From: JBBQSU01 sp038234815
Lineage (GTDB): Bacteria; Planctomycetota; Phycisphaerae; Tepidisphaerales; Tepidisphaeraceae
Length of the DNA: 64,000 bases
NCBI GenBank assembly: GCA_038234815.1
Contig: JBBQSU010000001.1
Location: 23,370 to 87,369, forward strand
Direction: 5' to 3'
A program made the position numbers and the translations under genes. The notes below the pieces were generated by a model, which saw only the letters and a list, made by a program, of their open reading frames with translations, made no database searches and had not been told where the DNA came from. Of the stretch, positions 18,396 to 27,102 are shown one piece after another. Every line of letters begins with the position of its first letter. Positions within the stretch are counted from its first letter, which is position 1.

Positions 18396-18496
18396 ACCAG
18401 AACCATCGGTCAGGCAGGTCCAATGCGTGAGTCGATTTCCTTTTCGAAAATGACACTATGAATATCCGAAGGGTTCGTCAAGCGGGACTGGGCGGT

Positions 18497-19771
18497 TCAA
18501 TTTCGGGTGAGAACCAGGACCAGCAGGACGAGGTTGAGGAGGATGGACAAGCCAGCCCCGATGAAGATGCCGACCGCTGCCGGTTCCTGCCACCATTCCC
18601 TGGCGATCATCAGCCCTGCGGATTGGGCGATATCCACGGTTTTTCCCGATTCTTCAATCTTGGCGATCGATTCCAGATCGACCGCCCGCCGGGCATGTAC
18701 CGGCGGCTGACCCGAGCGTACCAGCTTCAGGTCTTCAACCATGTCTTCGGTGCTGGCATAGCGCTCGTCGCGGTTCTTGGCCATGGCCACTTCGATGATC
18801 TCGCCGACCCCGGCGCTGAGAGCTGTATTGATGTGATCCGGGGGAACGAGCGGCTGCTTTAGGTGCATGTGCATCACTGCGCTGGGGGTTTCAGCTTCAA
18901 ATGGTGGCCGGCCGGTCACCAAATGATACATGGTCGCCGCCAGGGAGTAGATATCCGCGCGGAAGTCAATATCGACATCCCCGCGAATTTGCTCAGGACT
19001 GATGTAATAGGGCGTGCCGTAAGCTTTTCCGGCTTCGCTTTCAGCGGCCTGTTTGTCGTCGGTGGCCCGGGCCAAGCCCAAGTCGGTCAACTTTGCCACG
19101 CCCTGCGGGGTAAGAATGATGTTTTTTGGCTTTACGTCACGGTGGATCAGGCCCCTGCGGTGGGCATGGGTCAGTGCTTCGGCCATTTGGATGGTGACAT
19201 CGAGCGCTTCGGCCTCGGAAAAATGCCGACCTTCGCCGATCGGAGGCGGCTGCATGATGTCATAGAGCGTCTTGCCTTCAAGATACTCCATGACGAAATA
19301 GTGATAGCCTTCCGGTGCCTGCCCCACGTCGATGGCCTGCACGATATTGCTGTGCGATAACCGCGCCGCCGCCCGGCCTTCCTTATAAAACCGGTCGACG
19401 AAATCGGCACTTTCGCTCATTTTCGTCGGCAGAACCTTGACCGCGACAATGCGATCGAGGGACACCTGCCGGGCTTTATAGACGGTCGCCATTGCCCCCT
19501 TGCCAAGCTTACTGATGAGCTGGTATCCGGGGATTTGCGAAGTCTTGCGGTCTTCAACGGTCTTGCGGATGCGCTTGGCCTGATTGACAGTGATAAAGTT
19601 GTGTTCGATGAGCAGGTCGGTGAGCGTGCGCTGATTCGCATCAGAGCCTTGTTTCTGCTGCTCGCGGCAAAAATCGATCTCGGTCTGCGTAGCCAAGCCC
19701 ATGTCCAGAATGACTTTTCCGGCTTCGGTGTCGAGGGTGGCGTTCGGGATTTGGCTGTCGTTTTGGGTCAT
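18497..19771 (-). CDS. PknB-type Ser/Thr protein kinase with N-terminal GspE-N-like domain
   Basis: This is a 424-aa membrane kinase. Residues 15-75 form a small helical domain (GLATQTEIDFC, then ITVNQAKRI) that resembles the GspE N-terminal fold found in many planctomycete kinases. The kinase domain covers about 83-345: glycine loop GKGAMATVY, Lys112 in VAVKVL, catalytic HRDVKPKN from 210, and DLG at 230-232 in place of DFG. A C-terminal hydrophobic helix at about 398-420 anchors it, with almost nothing beyond, so there is no periplasmic sensor. All catalytic residues are present, so it should be active. Its targets are unknown. Confidence 0.9.
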   Translation of the reverse strand: MTQNDSQIPNATLDTEAGKVILDMGLATQTEIDFCREQQKQGSDANQRTLTDLLIEHNFITVNQAKRIRKTVEDRKTSQIPGYQLISKLGKGAMATVYKARQVSLDRIVAVKVLPTKMSESADFVDRFYKEGRAAARLSHSNIVQAIDVGQAPEGYHYFVMEYLEGKTLYDIMQPPPIGEGRHFSEAEALDVTIQMAEALTHAHRRGLIHRDVKPKNIILTPQGVAKLTDLGLARATDDKQAAESEAGKAYGTPYYISPEQIRGDVDIDFRADIYSLAATMYHLVTGRPPFEAETPSAVMHMHLKQPLVPPDHINTALSAGVGEIIEVAMAKNRDERYASTEDMVEDLKLVRSGQPPVHARRAVDLESIAKIEESGKTVDIAQSAGLMIAREWWQEPAAVGIFIGAGLSILLNLVLLVLVLTRN

Positions 19772-20152
19772 TTGCTAGTTCTGAAAGGAGCGAACTCCCC
19801 AGAACCCTTATTCGGGGGCATTAGGCGGTTGAATCGCTCAAATACCCTATGTCTGCGGCGGATCGGTGTCAACCGCGCCCGAGCACCACAGGCTCGGGGC
19901 CACAACGGTGGACCTCGGCGGGTAAAAACCGCGTGCTCTCCGATTGGGCTATCGACCAATTCAGGGTCAGAATTGATGTGTTCGCCAAGCCACGCGGGCT
20001 TTGTTCATTGGAATAAGCTGACGGGACGTGCCCTCAAACGCCGCGTGTGTACAAAGGGTAATCTATCCTGTGGTTGGTCTAGGCGCTGGTCGGCAGAATT
20101 TGCGGCGCGGGCGCTTTGGGCTTGGCTCGATCCATCCTATAATGCGTCCGAA
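19772..20152. other. Divergent intergenic region between kinase and xseB
   Basis: This 381-bp stretch contains no supported gene. It must hold the promoters for the leftward kinase and the rightward xseB-ispA operon. Apart from the promoter-like pair near 20116-20143 I see no clear operator or hairpin. Confidence 0.5.
20116..20143 (+). promoter_or_regulatory. Candidate sigma-70-type promoter for xseB
   Basis: A perfect TATAAT at 20138-20143 has a poor -35 (TTGGGC, 20116-20121) 16 nt upstream. The predicted transcription start would lie about 20149-20151, only a few bases before the xseB ATG at 20153, which would give a leaderless or nearly leaderless mRNA. This is a sequence match only. Confidence 0.45.
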
Positions 20153-20407
20153 ATGGGAAAAAAGCAGCATAACGTCCCCAAGACTTTTGAAGAAGGCCTA
20201 CACGAACTAGAGCAGATTCTTGCCGAGATCGAAGCCGGGCAGGTTGGGCTGGAGCAAAGCCTGGTGAAGTATGAGCGGGGGATGTATCTGCTGGGGTTTT
20301 GCCGCGCGATCCTCGGTCAGGCCGAGAAGCAGATCGAGGAATTGACCGCCGGGGGCGAAGCCACGCCGGCTGCGGAAACCACCGAGACCAAGCCGGCAGA
20401 GCCATGA
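20153..20407 (+). CDS. xseB: Exodeoxyribonuclease VII small subunit
   Basis: This 84-aa protein has the XseB pattern of two helices: TFEEGLHELEQILAEIEAG, then LEQSLVKYERGM and a third helix with QAEKQIEEL. XseB binds the catalytic large subunit XseA in the nuclease that degrades single-stranded DNA. xseA is not in the window. The acidic Ala/Thr/Pro-rich tail is longer than usual. The stop overlaps the ispA start by 4 nt, a gene order common in bacteria. No ribosome-binding site precedes the ATG. Confidence 0.9.
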   Translation: MGKKQHNVPKTFEEGLHELEQILAEIEAGQVGLEQSLVKYERGMYLLGFCRAILGQAEKQIEELTAGGEATPAAETTETKPAEP

Positions 20408-21288
20408 ACTCAGCGGACACTATTCTTCGGCAGACGGCCCAGCGTGTTAATGAATTTCTCGCTTCGCTGCGCCATTGCTACGTGGGTGCCCCGCCGAAGT
20501 TGCTGGACGCCATTGAATACAGCCTGCTGGCGGGGGGCAAGCGCCTGCGGCCGGCTTTAGTAGTGGAATCGGCACGGGCTTGTTCGGGCGAAGCGCCAAC
20601 ACGGGATGTCATCACCGCCGCCGGCGCAATCGAGATGATCCACACGTTTTCGCTGGTTCACGACGACCTGCCGGCAATGGATAACGACGACCTGCGTCGC
20701 GGAAGGCCCACCAATCACAAGGTTTTCGGCGAAGCGCACGCGATTCTGGCTGGCGACTCGATGATGACCATGGCCTTTGAACTGCTGACGGCGTTGGAGG
20801 ACGTGCCCTTGGGGAACCGGCTGGTGGCCGAACTGGCCCGCGCGGCCGGGCCGGACGGCATGATCGGCGGGCAGGTGCTGGACATCGACGGCGAGGGGAT
20901 GCAGTTGTCGCTTGACGAACTCAAGCAAATGCACCGATTCAAAACCGGCGCGCTGCTCCGGTGCGCCTGCCGGATGGGGGCAATGTGTGGCAAAGCGTCG
21001 GCGGAGCAACTTCAAAAGCTGACGGAGTTCGGCCAGCATCTTGGGCTGGCGTTTCAAATTGTCGATGACATTCTCGATGTCACCAGCACGGCTGAAGTGA
21101 TGGGCAAGGCCACCGGCAAGGACGCCGAGCGCGGGAAAAACACGTTTCCGGGGCTGATGGGCCTGGAAAAAAGCCAGTCCGAGGCGGCCCGGCATGCGCA
21201 GGGCGCGATCGACGCGCTGGCGGATTTTTCGGAATCGGCCGATCGGCTGCGGGTCTTGGCGCGGTTTGTCACCGAGCGCCGGGCCTGA
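20404..21288 (+). CDS. ispA: Polyprenyl diphosphate synthase (farnesyl/geranylgeranyl type)
   Basis: This 294-aa trans-prenyltransferase condenses isopentenyl diphosphate with an allylic diphosphate to make C15 or C20 chains for quinones and carriers. The first Asp-rich motif is HDDLPAMDNDD, the bacterial DDx4D form, and the second is VDDILD. GGKRLRP near the N-terminus binds the diphosphate. The residues before the first motif (HTFSLV) suit a C15-C20 product, but chain length is not certain. The start at 20404 forms an ATGA overlap with xseB. A dxs gene, often next, is not present here. Confidence 0.9.
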   Translation: MNSADTILRQTAQRVNEFLASLRHCYVGAPPKLLDAIEYSLLAGGKRLRPALVVESARACSGEAPTRDVITAAGAIEMIHTFSLVHDDLPAMDNDDLRRGRPTNHKVFGEAHAILAGDSMMTMAFELLTALEDVPLGNRLVAELARAAGPDGMIGGQVLDIDGEGMQLSLDELKQMHRFKTGALLRCACRMGAMCGKASAEQLQKLTEFGQHLGLAFQIVDDILDVTSTAEVMGKATGKDAERGKNTFPGLMGLEKSQSEAARHAQGAIDALADFSESADRLRVLARFVTERRA

Positions 21289-21403
21289 CATATCTCTGGC
21301 TGAACATGAATTCGCTTGCACATGCGATTTCGCGCTTATTTCACGCTCATTTCATATAGCCGTCGCAAAATACCCGTGAATGATTAACACAAAGGAGTCA
21401 GCG

Positions 21404-21721
21404 ATGCAGTCATTACGTGTGCATTGGGCGGGTCCGGGGTTGATGGTATCCAATGCGATGGAGCGCTTGGGAATACCCGTTTTACTCAGTTCGGGCGCGA
21501 TGGGAGTTGCAGATCTTCCGCCGGCGGTGCGAACGACTCTGCGCCGCGAGGCCGCTACGGCCAAAGTGGAAGAGATTCGCAAGGATGGCACCGCCACGCT
21601 GGTTGTTTATGAGATCGATGCCTCTACGGGCGGACAGCGGTTTTGCCTGAGGATTGCCGAAGACGGCCGTCGGTTGGCCAAGAAAGCCATCAAGCGGCAA
21701 TACACGGTTCCGCTGGCCTGA
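21404..21721 (+). CDS. Small PepSY-like domain protein
   Basis: This is a 105-aa protein of unknown function. The region PPAVRTTLRREAATAKVEEI, a TATLVVYEID strand and IAEDGRRL resemble the PepSY-like family (PF11396 type), usually in small extracytoplasmic proteins. No classical signal peptide is visible, only a mildly hydrophobic segment near residues 13-33. The start is fixed by an AAAGGAG site 6 nt before the ATG, the best Shine-Dalgarno in this part of the window. It probably has its own promoter in the 115-bp gap upstream. Confidence 0.6.
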   Translation: MQSLRVHWAGPGLMVSNAMERLGIPVLLSSGAMGVADLPPAVRTTLRREAATAKVEEIRKDGTATLVVYEIDASTGGQRFCLRIAEDGRRLAKKAIKRQYTVPLA

Positions 21722-21743
21722 CGGGCAGAGCACTAACGCCCAC

Positions 21744-22901
21744 TTAAGCCGGCGTTAGTTCCGCAGTCGGCCGTGTCATCGGTCGATAAAGCGTATCGCG
21801 CTCGACGGCGACGAACCCGGCCTCGTGGGTCAGGCGCAGGATGTCACTGACGTGCAATTCCTGGTGGGTATTGTCCGGCTGCTGCTTAGTGATGTCATAC
21901 CACACAACGGTGCCGTCGAGATCGTCGCAGCCCCAGCTTAAAGCCACTTGCGATAACCCCACGCCCTGCATGATCCAGAAGGCTTTCACGTGTGGCACGT
22001 TGTCCAACATCAGTCGAGCAATGGCCAGCGTTTTCAGATCGGTTAGGCCGGTCGGGCCGGGCAGGTGGCCAAGCTCGCTGCCGTCGGGAATGAAACTGAG
22101 CGGGATAACACAGTTAAAATGCGCCCGCGCATCGGCCAGCGACTGCGCTTGAAGCTCGCGGAGCTTAATTAGATGCCCGACGCGCTCCGGGATGTTTTCC
22201 ACGTGGCCATAGAGCATGGTCGCGTTGGTGAAAATCCCCAGCGCGTGTGCCGTGCGATGCACTTCAAACCAACGGTCAGCGCGGACTTTGCCTTTAAAGA
22301 CTTCGTCATGCACGCGGTCGTCGAAAATTTCTGCACCGCCACCGGGGAGCGATCCCAACCCGGCCTGGCGCAAGGCCGAAAGCACCTCGCCGACGCTCAT
22401 CCGGCTTAATCGCGAAAAATGGACGATTTCGATGGCAGTGAAAGCCTTGATATGCAATTGGGGCCGCGCTCGCTTGATCCCGCGAAGCATGTCCAGGTAA
22501 TAGTCGAATTTCAGCCAGGGGTGCAGCCCGCCGACGATATGCACCTCGGTCGCGCCGGCGTCTGCGGCCTTTTCGGCGATGCCGACCACCTGTTCCACCG
22601 GCATTTCATAAGCCCCTTCTTCGCCGCGTTTGCGATAGAAACTGCAAAATTTGCAACTCAGGGCGCACACATTGGTGTAATTGATATGCCGGTTGCGATT
22701 GAAATAGGCCTTATTGCCGTGCAGCCGCGTGCGCACATGATGAGCCATGCGGCCAATGCCAAAAAGGTCGCGGCTCTGATACAGGGCCACGCCATCTTCG
22801 GCGCTCAGCGCTTCGCCGCGCAAGACTTTATCCGCGATCGGGCGGAGTTTGGGATCGGCCACAGCAACGGGCTGGTTCATCGGGCCAAGTATAGCGCTCA
22901 A
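21744..22901 (-). CDS. mqnE: Aminodeoxyfutalosine synthase (radical SAM)
   Basis: This 385-aa radical SAM enzyme of the futalosine menaquinone pathway joins SAM-derived adenosine to 3-[(1-carboxyvinyl)oxy]benzoate. The 4Fe-4S motif is CALSCKFC (Cys-x3-Cys-x2-Cys), preceded by NRHINYTNV. The segments VGGLHPWLKFDYYLD, GLGSLPGGGAEIF and TNATMLYGHVE match MqnE better than the related MqnC. It supplies quinone precursors, consistent with the prenyl synthase nearby. An alternative start (MNQP) lies at 22880. Confidence 0.88.
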   Translation of the reverse strand: MSAILGPMNQPVAVADPKLRPIADKVLRGEALSAEDGVALYQSRDLFGIGRMAHHVRTRLHGNKAYFNRNRHINYTNVCALSCKFCSFYRKRGEEGAYEMPVEQVVGIAEKAADAGATEVHIVGGLHPWLKFDYYLDMLRGIKRARPQLHIKAFTAIEIVHFSRLSRMSVGEVLSALRQAGLGSLPGGGAEIFDDRVHDEVFKGKVRADRWFEVHRTAHALGIFTNATMLYGHVENIPERVGHLIKLRELQAQSLADARAHFNCVIPLSFIPDGSELGHLPGPTGLTDLKTLAIARLMLDNVPHVKAFWIMQGVGLSQVALSWGCDDLDGTVVWYDITKQQPDNTHQELHVSDILRLTHEAGFVAVERDTLYRPMTRPTAELTPA

Positions 22902-22993
22902 TCGGGCTGATGTCTTGGGGCGACGGGCAAAGTTGATCTGAATGATCGGCCAGAGAGTTGGCTGGATTTATCACTAGATCGTACCATGCGAGG

Positions 22994-23482
22994 ATGAGTA
23001 CGGTTTTCCCAGCCAAGGTGCTGTCGCAGATTTCGCCCGAGGCCCGCCTGGCGGTGGTGGCTACGCGTTGGAATGTTGCTGTCGTTGATGAACTGCTGGC
23101 CGGCTGCCTGCGCCGGCTCGGCGAACTAAACATCGACGCCTCGCGCGTACGCGTCGAGCGCGTGCCGGGGGCGTTTGAATTGCCCGTCGCGGCCAAGCTG
23201 CTGGCCCGCACGGGCAGGTATTCTGCCGTCATCTGCCTCGGATGCGTGGTGCGGGGTGATACGCCGCATTTTGACTATGTGGCCGGGGAATCGGCCCGCG
23301 GAATTCAGCAAGTGGCCATCGACGAATCAATCCCGGTGATTTTCGGTGTTTTGACCACAAACACGCAGCAACAGGCCCTTGACCGCACGGGCGGACCGCA
23401 CGGTCACGCCGGCGAACGCGCCGCCGAAGCGGCGCTGGAGATGATCGCACTGGCCCAGCGGTGTGCCACGACGAGCGATTGA
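22994..23482 (+). CDS. ribH: 6,7-dimethyl-8-ribityllumazine synthase
   Basis: This 162-aa enzyme catalyses the penultimate step of riboflavin synthesis. Family marks are RWNVAVVDELL near residue 25, VPGAFELPVAAKLL, and the active-site segment CVVRGDTPHFDYV with the catalytic His, followed by VIFGVLTTN. The start at 22994 is taken because the ATG follows a GCGAGG site; an in-frame ATG at 22958 would add 12 residues. It is divergent from mqnE across 92 bp and is followed 1 nt later by the carbonic anhydrase gene. Confidence 0.93.
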   Translation: MSTVFPAKVLSQISPEARLAVVATRWNVAVVDELLAGCLRRLGELNIDASRVRVERVPGAFELPVAAKLLARTGRYSAVICLGCVVRGDTPHFDYVAGESARGIQQVAIDESIPVIFGVLTTNTQQQALDRTGGPHGHAGERAAEAALEMIALAQRCATTSD

Positions 23483-23483
23483 T

Positions 23484-24032
23484 ATGCCTGCGCGGGGCGC
23501 GGTTTTTTCCATCGAGAAGTTCATGGCCTTATTCAAACGAAGTACATCGGGTGTTTTTCTGGCTTACAACGCCACCGCCACCGGCGAGGTATCCATTGGG
23601 GAGCAGTCCAGCCTGTGGTTTAATGCCGTGGTTCGCGGGGACGTGGCCCCGGTTCAGATCGGCCGGCGAGTGAACGTGCAGGATTGCGCCGTCGTACATT
23701 GTGACACCGGCGTGCCCAACGTGATCGAAGACGACGTGGTGATCGGCCACGGCGCGATCGTGCATGGCGCGTTCGTGGGTTACGGCTCGCTCATCGGAAT
23801 GGGCGCAACCGTGCTGGGGCAAAGCCGAATCGGCCGCGAGTGCCTCATTGCCGCCGGCGCGGTGGTCCCGCCGGGGCTGATCGTGCCCGATCGTCATGTG
23901 GTGATGGGTGTGCCGGGCAAGGTGGTTCGGCCGATCAAGGATTCGGAATTGCAATACATGCAGCGGCTGGTCACGCATTACGTTGAACTGGCCGAGAAAT
24001 ACGTTCGTGGTGAATTCAAGGCGTTTGAATGA
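23484..24032 (+). CDS. Gamma-class carbonic anhydrase-family protein
   Basis: This 182-aa left-handed beta-helix protein of the gamma-carbonic anhydrase/PaaY/YrdA group has hexapeptide repeats from about residue 34 to 150. The metal-binding histidines are visible in VVHCDTG and IGHGAIVHG, the usual three-His arrangement. FNAVVRGDVAPVQIG is the conserved strand after the first turn. The start is uncertain: 23484 follows the ribH stop by 1 nt, while 23523 (MALF) gives 169 aa. Many family members have no proven carbonic anhydrase activity. Confidence 0.85.
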   Translation: MPARGAVFSIEKFMALFKRSTSGVFLAYNATATGEVSIGEQSSLWFNAVVRGDVAPVQIGRRVNVQDCAVVHCDTGVPNVIEDDVVIGHGAIVHGAFVGYGSLIGMGATVLGQSRIGRECLIAAGAVVPPGLIVPDRHVVMGVPGKVVRPIKDSELQYMQRLVTHYVELAEKYVRGEFKAFE

Positions 24033-25846
24033 ATCGAGTGTTCCGGGCTTGGCTGGTGGGGATGACCGGGCTGCTTCTGGTGGCCCGGGTGGATGCCGCG
24101 CGTTTTGTGCTGTCGGGCCAGACGCTCGGTTCAAGGAATGCGCTTCAGGTCATCCAGGTGGATATCGAGCAGCGGAATCTGGTCGACGCCGTTACCAAGA
24201 TTGAAGCCCTCTTGGCCGAGCAATCCGACACGCTGGTGGCTGTGGATGACGACGTGCAAATGCGCTTTGCCGACGCGATCGAGCAACTGGTGGCGGCCAA
24301 CCGGCAGGACCTGATTGCCGAATACGACAAGAAGTTCGGGACGACGGCCCAAGCGGCACTGGGGCTGGTTCTTGCCGGACCGGACAAGAGCGTGGCGTCG
24401 CTGGTGTCGGTGGCGCACCGGTTTCCGGTCAGCAGCGTGGCGGGGCAGGCGTTTGGCGCCGCAGCCAGACGCGCCGCCGAACTGGGCGATGCGCCCGCGG
24501 CCGCGGAGTTGTATACCTTGAGCGTGTCTCGCGGGGGCAACGACGCCAAGGCGCTGGCGGCGCTAAAGCCAATAGTGCATGTCGCATCCCAAGTGCAAAG
24601 TGTGCCGTTTGAAGCGACGTGGTATGGCCTGCTGACGCAATACGGAGGGATCAAGTCCTTTCCGGTTCGGTTCGACGATCGCACGCTGTTCGTGGGAGAT
24701 CGGTTCGTGCTGCTGCTTCGGCCCAATGGCACGACTGCTTGGATCAGCGCCACGCAGAAGCCTTGGGACGGCGCGGTGCGTGGCGATATACCGGTCGATG
24801 CCGGCCGCGGGCCGATCTATCAGCCGGCTCTCTACAGCGACTACACGGGCGTGCCGCTGGTGGTGCTCGTGCGCCAGCCGGCGCATGATAATCCCCGCGG
24901 AGCCGTACGGGCGATCCGCGCGTCCGACGGCCGATCGCTTTGGACGACCGAATCCGACCCGGCGCTGACAGGCATGAACTTCGTTGGCGTGCCCACGCTG
25001 GCTGGGCGCGTGGCTTACACCGTCGCGGTCGAGCAATTCGCGCGGCAAAGCAATCTGGTGGTGGTGGCGCAAGACGTGGCATCGGGGCGCTTGATCTGGC
25101 AGCGGCAGTTCGGCACGCAGATCGGTCCGGACCAGATCAAGGAAGACTGGCGAAACCGGGATTTGGAGGATTTCTGGCGACTGGGCGCGATCGGCATTTC
25201 TGAAGACCGGTTGTATGTCGTCGCCAATGTCGGCAGCGTCGTCTGCATTGATCGCTTTGACGGAAAACTACGCTGGCTTCGTCCTTACGACGCTCCGGCG
25301 ACGGACAATCGGCAATTGCGAAAATATCGAGAGCTGCGCCTGGCCGGGCGGACTGCGGTCGTCCCGCTGCATAATTTTCAGATCCTGCGATATCGCAATA
25401 CCCCGCAGGTGAGCAGCGCGGGGCTGATGGTTGCCCCGCAGGATTCACCTGCGGTATTTGGCGTGGATCTACATAGTGGTCGGATGCTCTGGCATCGCGA
25501 GCTTAATGGCACGCTGTTTGGCGCGCTTGGGTCAAGTGTGCTGGCGACGGGCGAGCAAATCGAAGCAATTGATGGCGGCACAGGCAAGGCCGTTTGGATC
25601 TGGCACCCCGAGGGGTCGCGCTTGACCGGCCCGGCGGTGCTTCGGGGGAACCAGGTGCTGGTGCAAACCTCGGCGGGGCTGATGGCGCTGTCGGCAGAGA
25701 AGGGCGAAGTGGTTAGGCCCCCAGCGGATGAACCAAACCTGCGCAAATTCATGGAATTCAATTCCACCCGCGCGGCGTTGGCCGGCGCCGGCCTGAGCGG
25801 TGCCTTCGGGGCACCGAAAGACCTGGGCGCGATCGACAAGCCCTGA
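24029..25846 (+). CDS. PQQ-type beta-propeller repeat protein, secreted
   Basis: This 605-aa protein starts with a signal peptide (about residues 1-23, ending VDAARF). An alpha-helical section follows to about residue 200, then a PQQ-like beta-propeller of repeated blades with Trp-docking motifs such as GRLIWQRQFG, GKLRWLRPY, GRMLWHRELN and GKAVWIWHPEG. Such proteins are periplasmic or surface scaffolds and are not necessarily quinoproteins; no quinone-ligand set is evident. Its ATG overlaps the carbonic anhydrase stop by 4 nt. Confidence 0.8.
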   Translation: MNRVFRAWLVGMTGLLLVARVDAARFVLSGQTLGSRNALQVIQVDIEQRNLVDAVTKIEALLAEQSDTLVAVDDDVQMRFADAIEQLVAANRQDLIAEYDKKFGTTAQAALGLVLAGPDKSVASLVSVAHRFPVSSVAGQAFGAAARRAAELGDAPAAAELYTLSVSRGGNDAKALAALKPIVHVASQVQSVPFEATWYGLLTQYGGIKSFPVRFDDRTLFVGDRFVLLLRPNGTTAWISATQKPWDGAVRGDIPVDAGRGPIYQPALYSDYTGVPLVVLVRQPAHDNPRGAVRAIRASDGRSLWTTESDPALTGMNFVGVPTLAGRVAYTVAVEQFARQSNLVVVAQDVASGRLIWQRQFGTQIGPDQIKEDWRNRDLEDFWRLGAIGISEDRLYVVANVGSVVCIDRFDGKLRWLRPYDAPATDNRQLRKYRELRLAGRTAVVPLHNFQILRYRNTPQVSSAGLMVAPQDSPAVFGVDLHSGRMLWHRELNGTLFGALGSSVLATGEQIEAIDGGTGKAVWIWHPEGSRLTGPAVLRGNQVLVQTSAGLMALSAEKGEVVRPPADEPNLRKFMEFNSTRAALAGAGLSGAFGAPKDLGAIDKP

Positions 25847-25872
25847 CTATTTCGGCCGTGCCGGATGCGAGT

Positions 25873-25903
25873 TTGTCTCTTTCTTCTTCAACGGCGTTAT
25901 ACT
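25873..25903 (+). promoter_or_regulatory. Candidate promoter for the moxR operon
   Basis: TTGTCT at 25873-25878 and TATACT at 25898-25903 are separated by 19 nt, slightly long for a housekeeping promoter. They lie about 75 bp before the moxR ATG at 25982, in the 135-bp gap after the propeller gene. A GGTGAGG ribosome-binding site sits before the ATG. Confidence 0.4.
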
Positions 25904-25981
25904 TAGACGGTACTAAATCGGCGGCCCCGATTCGCGGGCATGTTAAAGTTGAAAAAACGCAACTGGTGAGGATTTTATCCA

Positions 25982-27016
25982 ATGAGTACGTCCACCCCGG
26001 CCCCGGCCAAGCAGACTGATGCCGATCTTCAGGCCGTGCAAAACCTCAAGCTGGCCTATTCCACGATCAAGTCCGAACTTTCAAAGGTGATCGTTGGCCA
26101 GGAAGAAGTGCTCGACCAAGTCCTGATATCGATTTTTTCAAAGGGGCATGCGCTGCTGGTGGGCGTGCCGGGTCTGGCGAAGACATTGATGATTTCTTCG
26201 CTTGCGCAAACGCTGCACCTTTCATTTAAGCGCATACAGTTTACGCCCGACCTGATGCCCTCGGACATCACCGGCACTGAGGTGATTTATCAAAACCCCG
26301 AGACCAACGAGCGGCAGTTCAAGTTTTTACGCGGACCCATCTTCGCCAACATCGTCCTCGCTGACGAAATCAATCGAACCCCGCCCAAGACGCAGGCCGC
26401 GATGCTTGAAGCCATGCAGGAGCGCCGCGTGACAGTGGGCGGCACCGAGCATCGCCTGCCCGAGCCGTTTTTTGTTCTGGCGACGCAAAATCCGGTCGAG
26501 CAGGAAGGCACTTATCCGCTGCCCGAAGCCCAGCTCGATCGGTTCATGTTCATGATTAAAGTGGATTATCCGACGGCCGCCCAGGAACGATTGATTATGA
26601 AGATGGGGACGGGTACTGGCGGTCAGAAGATTCAGCCGGTGCTGGGCGCTGAGGAAATCGGCGTTTTACAGCACACGGTGCGCAGGATGCCCGTAGCGGA
26701 TCACATTTTCGCCTACGCGCAAAAACTGGTTCGGGTGACCCGACCCAAGACGCCCGAGGCGCTGGATTTCGTGAACAAGTGGCTGACCTGGGGCGCCGGC
26801 CCGCGGGCCAGCCTGAATCTCATCCTCGCGGCCAAGGCCCGGGCGATTCTCAACGGGCAATTCCATGTCAGCGCCGAAGACGTTGCGGCCGTGGCGCCGG
26901 GCATCTTTCGTCATCGCCTGGCCCTGAATTTTGCCGCCCAAAGCGAAAGCATCACCACCGACGCCATCACCGAAAAAGTGCTGGCCGCGATCCCCAAGGA
27001 CAAAAAACTGGATTGA
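25982..27016 (+). CDS. MoxR-family AAA+ ATPase
   Basis: This 344-aa AAA+ ATPase has Walker A GVPGLAKT at residues 61-68, Walker B in IVLADEINR (about 120-128), then PPKTQAAMLEAMQERRVT and sensor-1 ATQNPVEQEGTYPLPEAQ. MoxR proteins act as chaperone-like remodelers and usually work on VWA-domain partners. The next genes encode exactly such partners (DUF58, BatA-like and VWA proteins), so this is the energy-using first gene of the envelope operon. An 86-bp gap with no clear feature separates it from the DUF58 gene. Confidence 0.93.
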   Translation: MSTSTPAPAKQTDADLQAVQNLKLAYSTIKSELSKVIVGQEEVLDQVLISIFSKGHALLVGVPGLAKTLMISSLAQTLHLSFKRIQFTPDLMPSDITGTEVIYQNPETNERQFKFLRGPIFANIVLADEINRTPPKTQAAMLEAMQERRVTVGGTEHRLPEPFFVLATQNPVEQEGTYPLPEAQLDRFMFMIKVDYPTAAQERLIMKMGTGTGGQKIQPVLGAEEIGVLQHTVRRMPVADHIFAYAQKLVRVTRPKTPEALDFVNKWLTWGAGPRASLNLILAAKARAILNGQFHVSAEDVAAVAPGIFRHRLALNFAAQSESITTDAITEKVLAAIPKDKKLD

Positions 27017-27102
27017 TGCCCGAGCAAAAATCGCGTGGGTTTTCAGCACTCTTTGCGGCTGGAATGGCCGGCGGATCATTTTTAAGTCACAAGCGATAGA
27101 CC

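Noticed and set aside
26666..27079. Minus-strand open frame opposite the end of moxR
   Set aside because: It is antisense to conserved MoxR sequence and has shadow-type composition; the 27017-27102 gap alone contains no supported gene.
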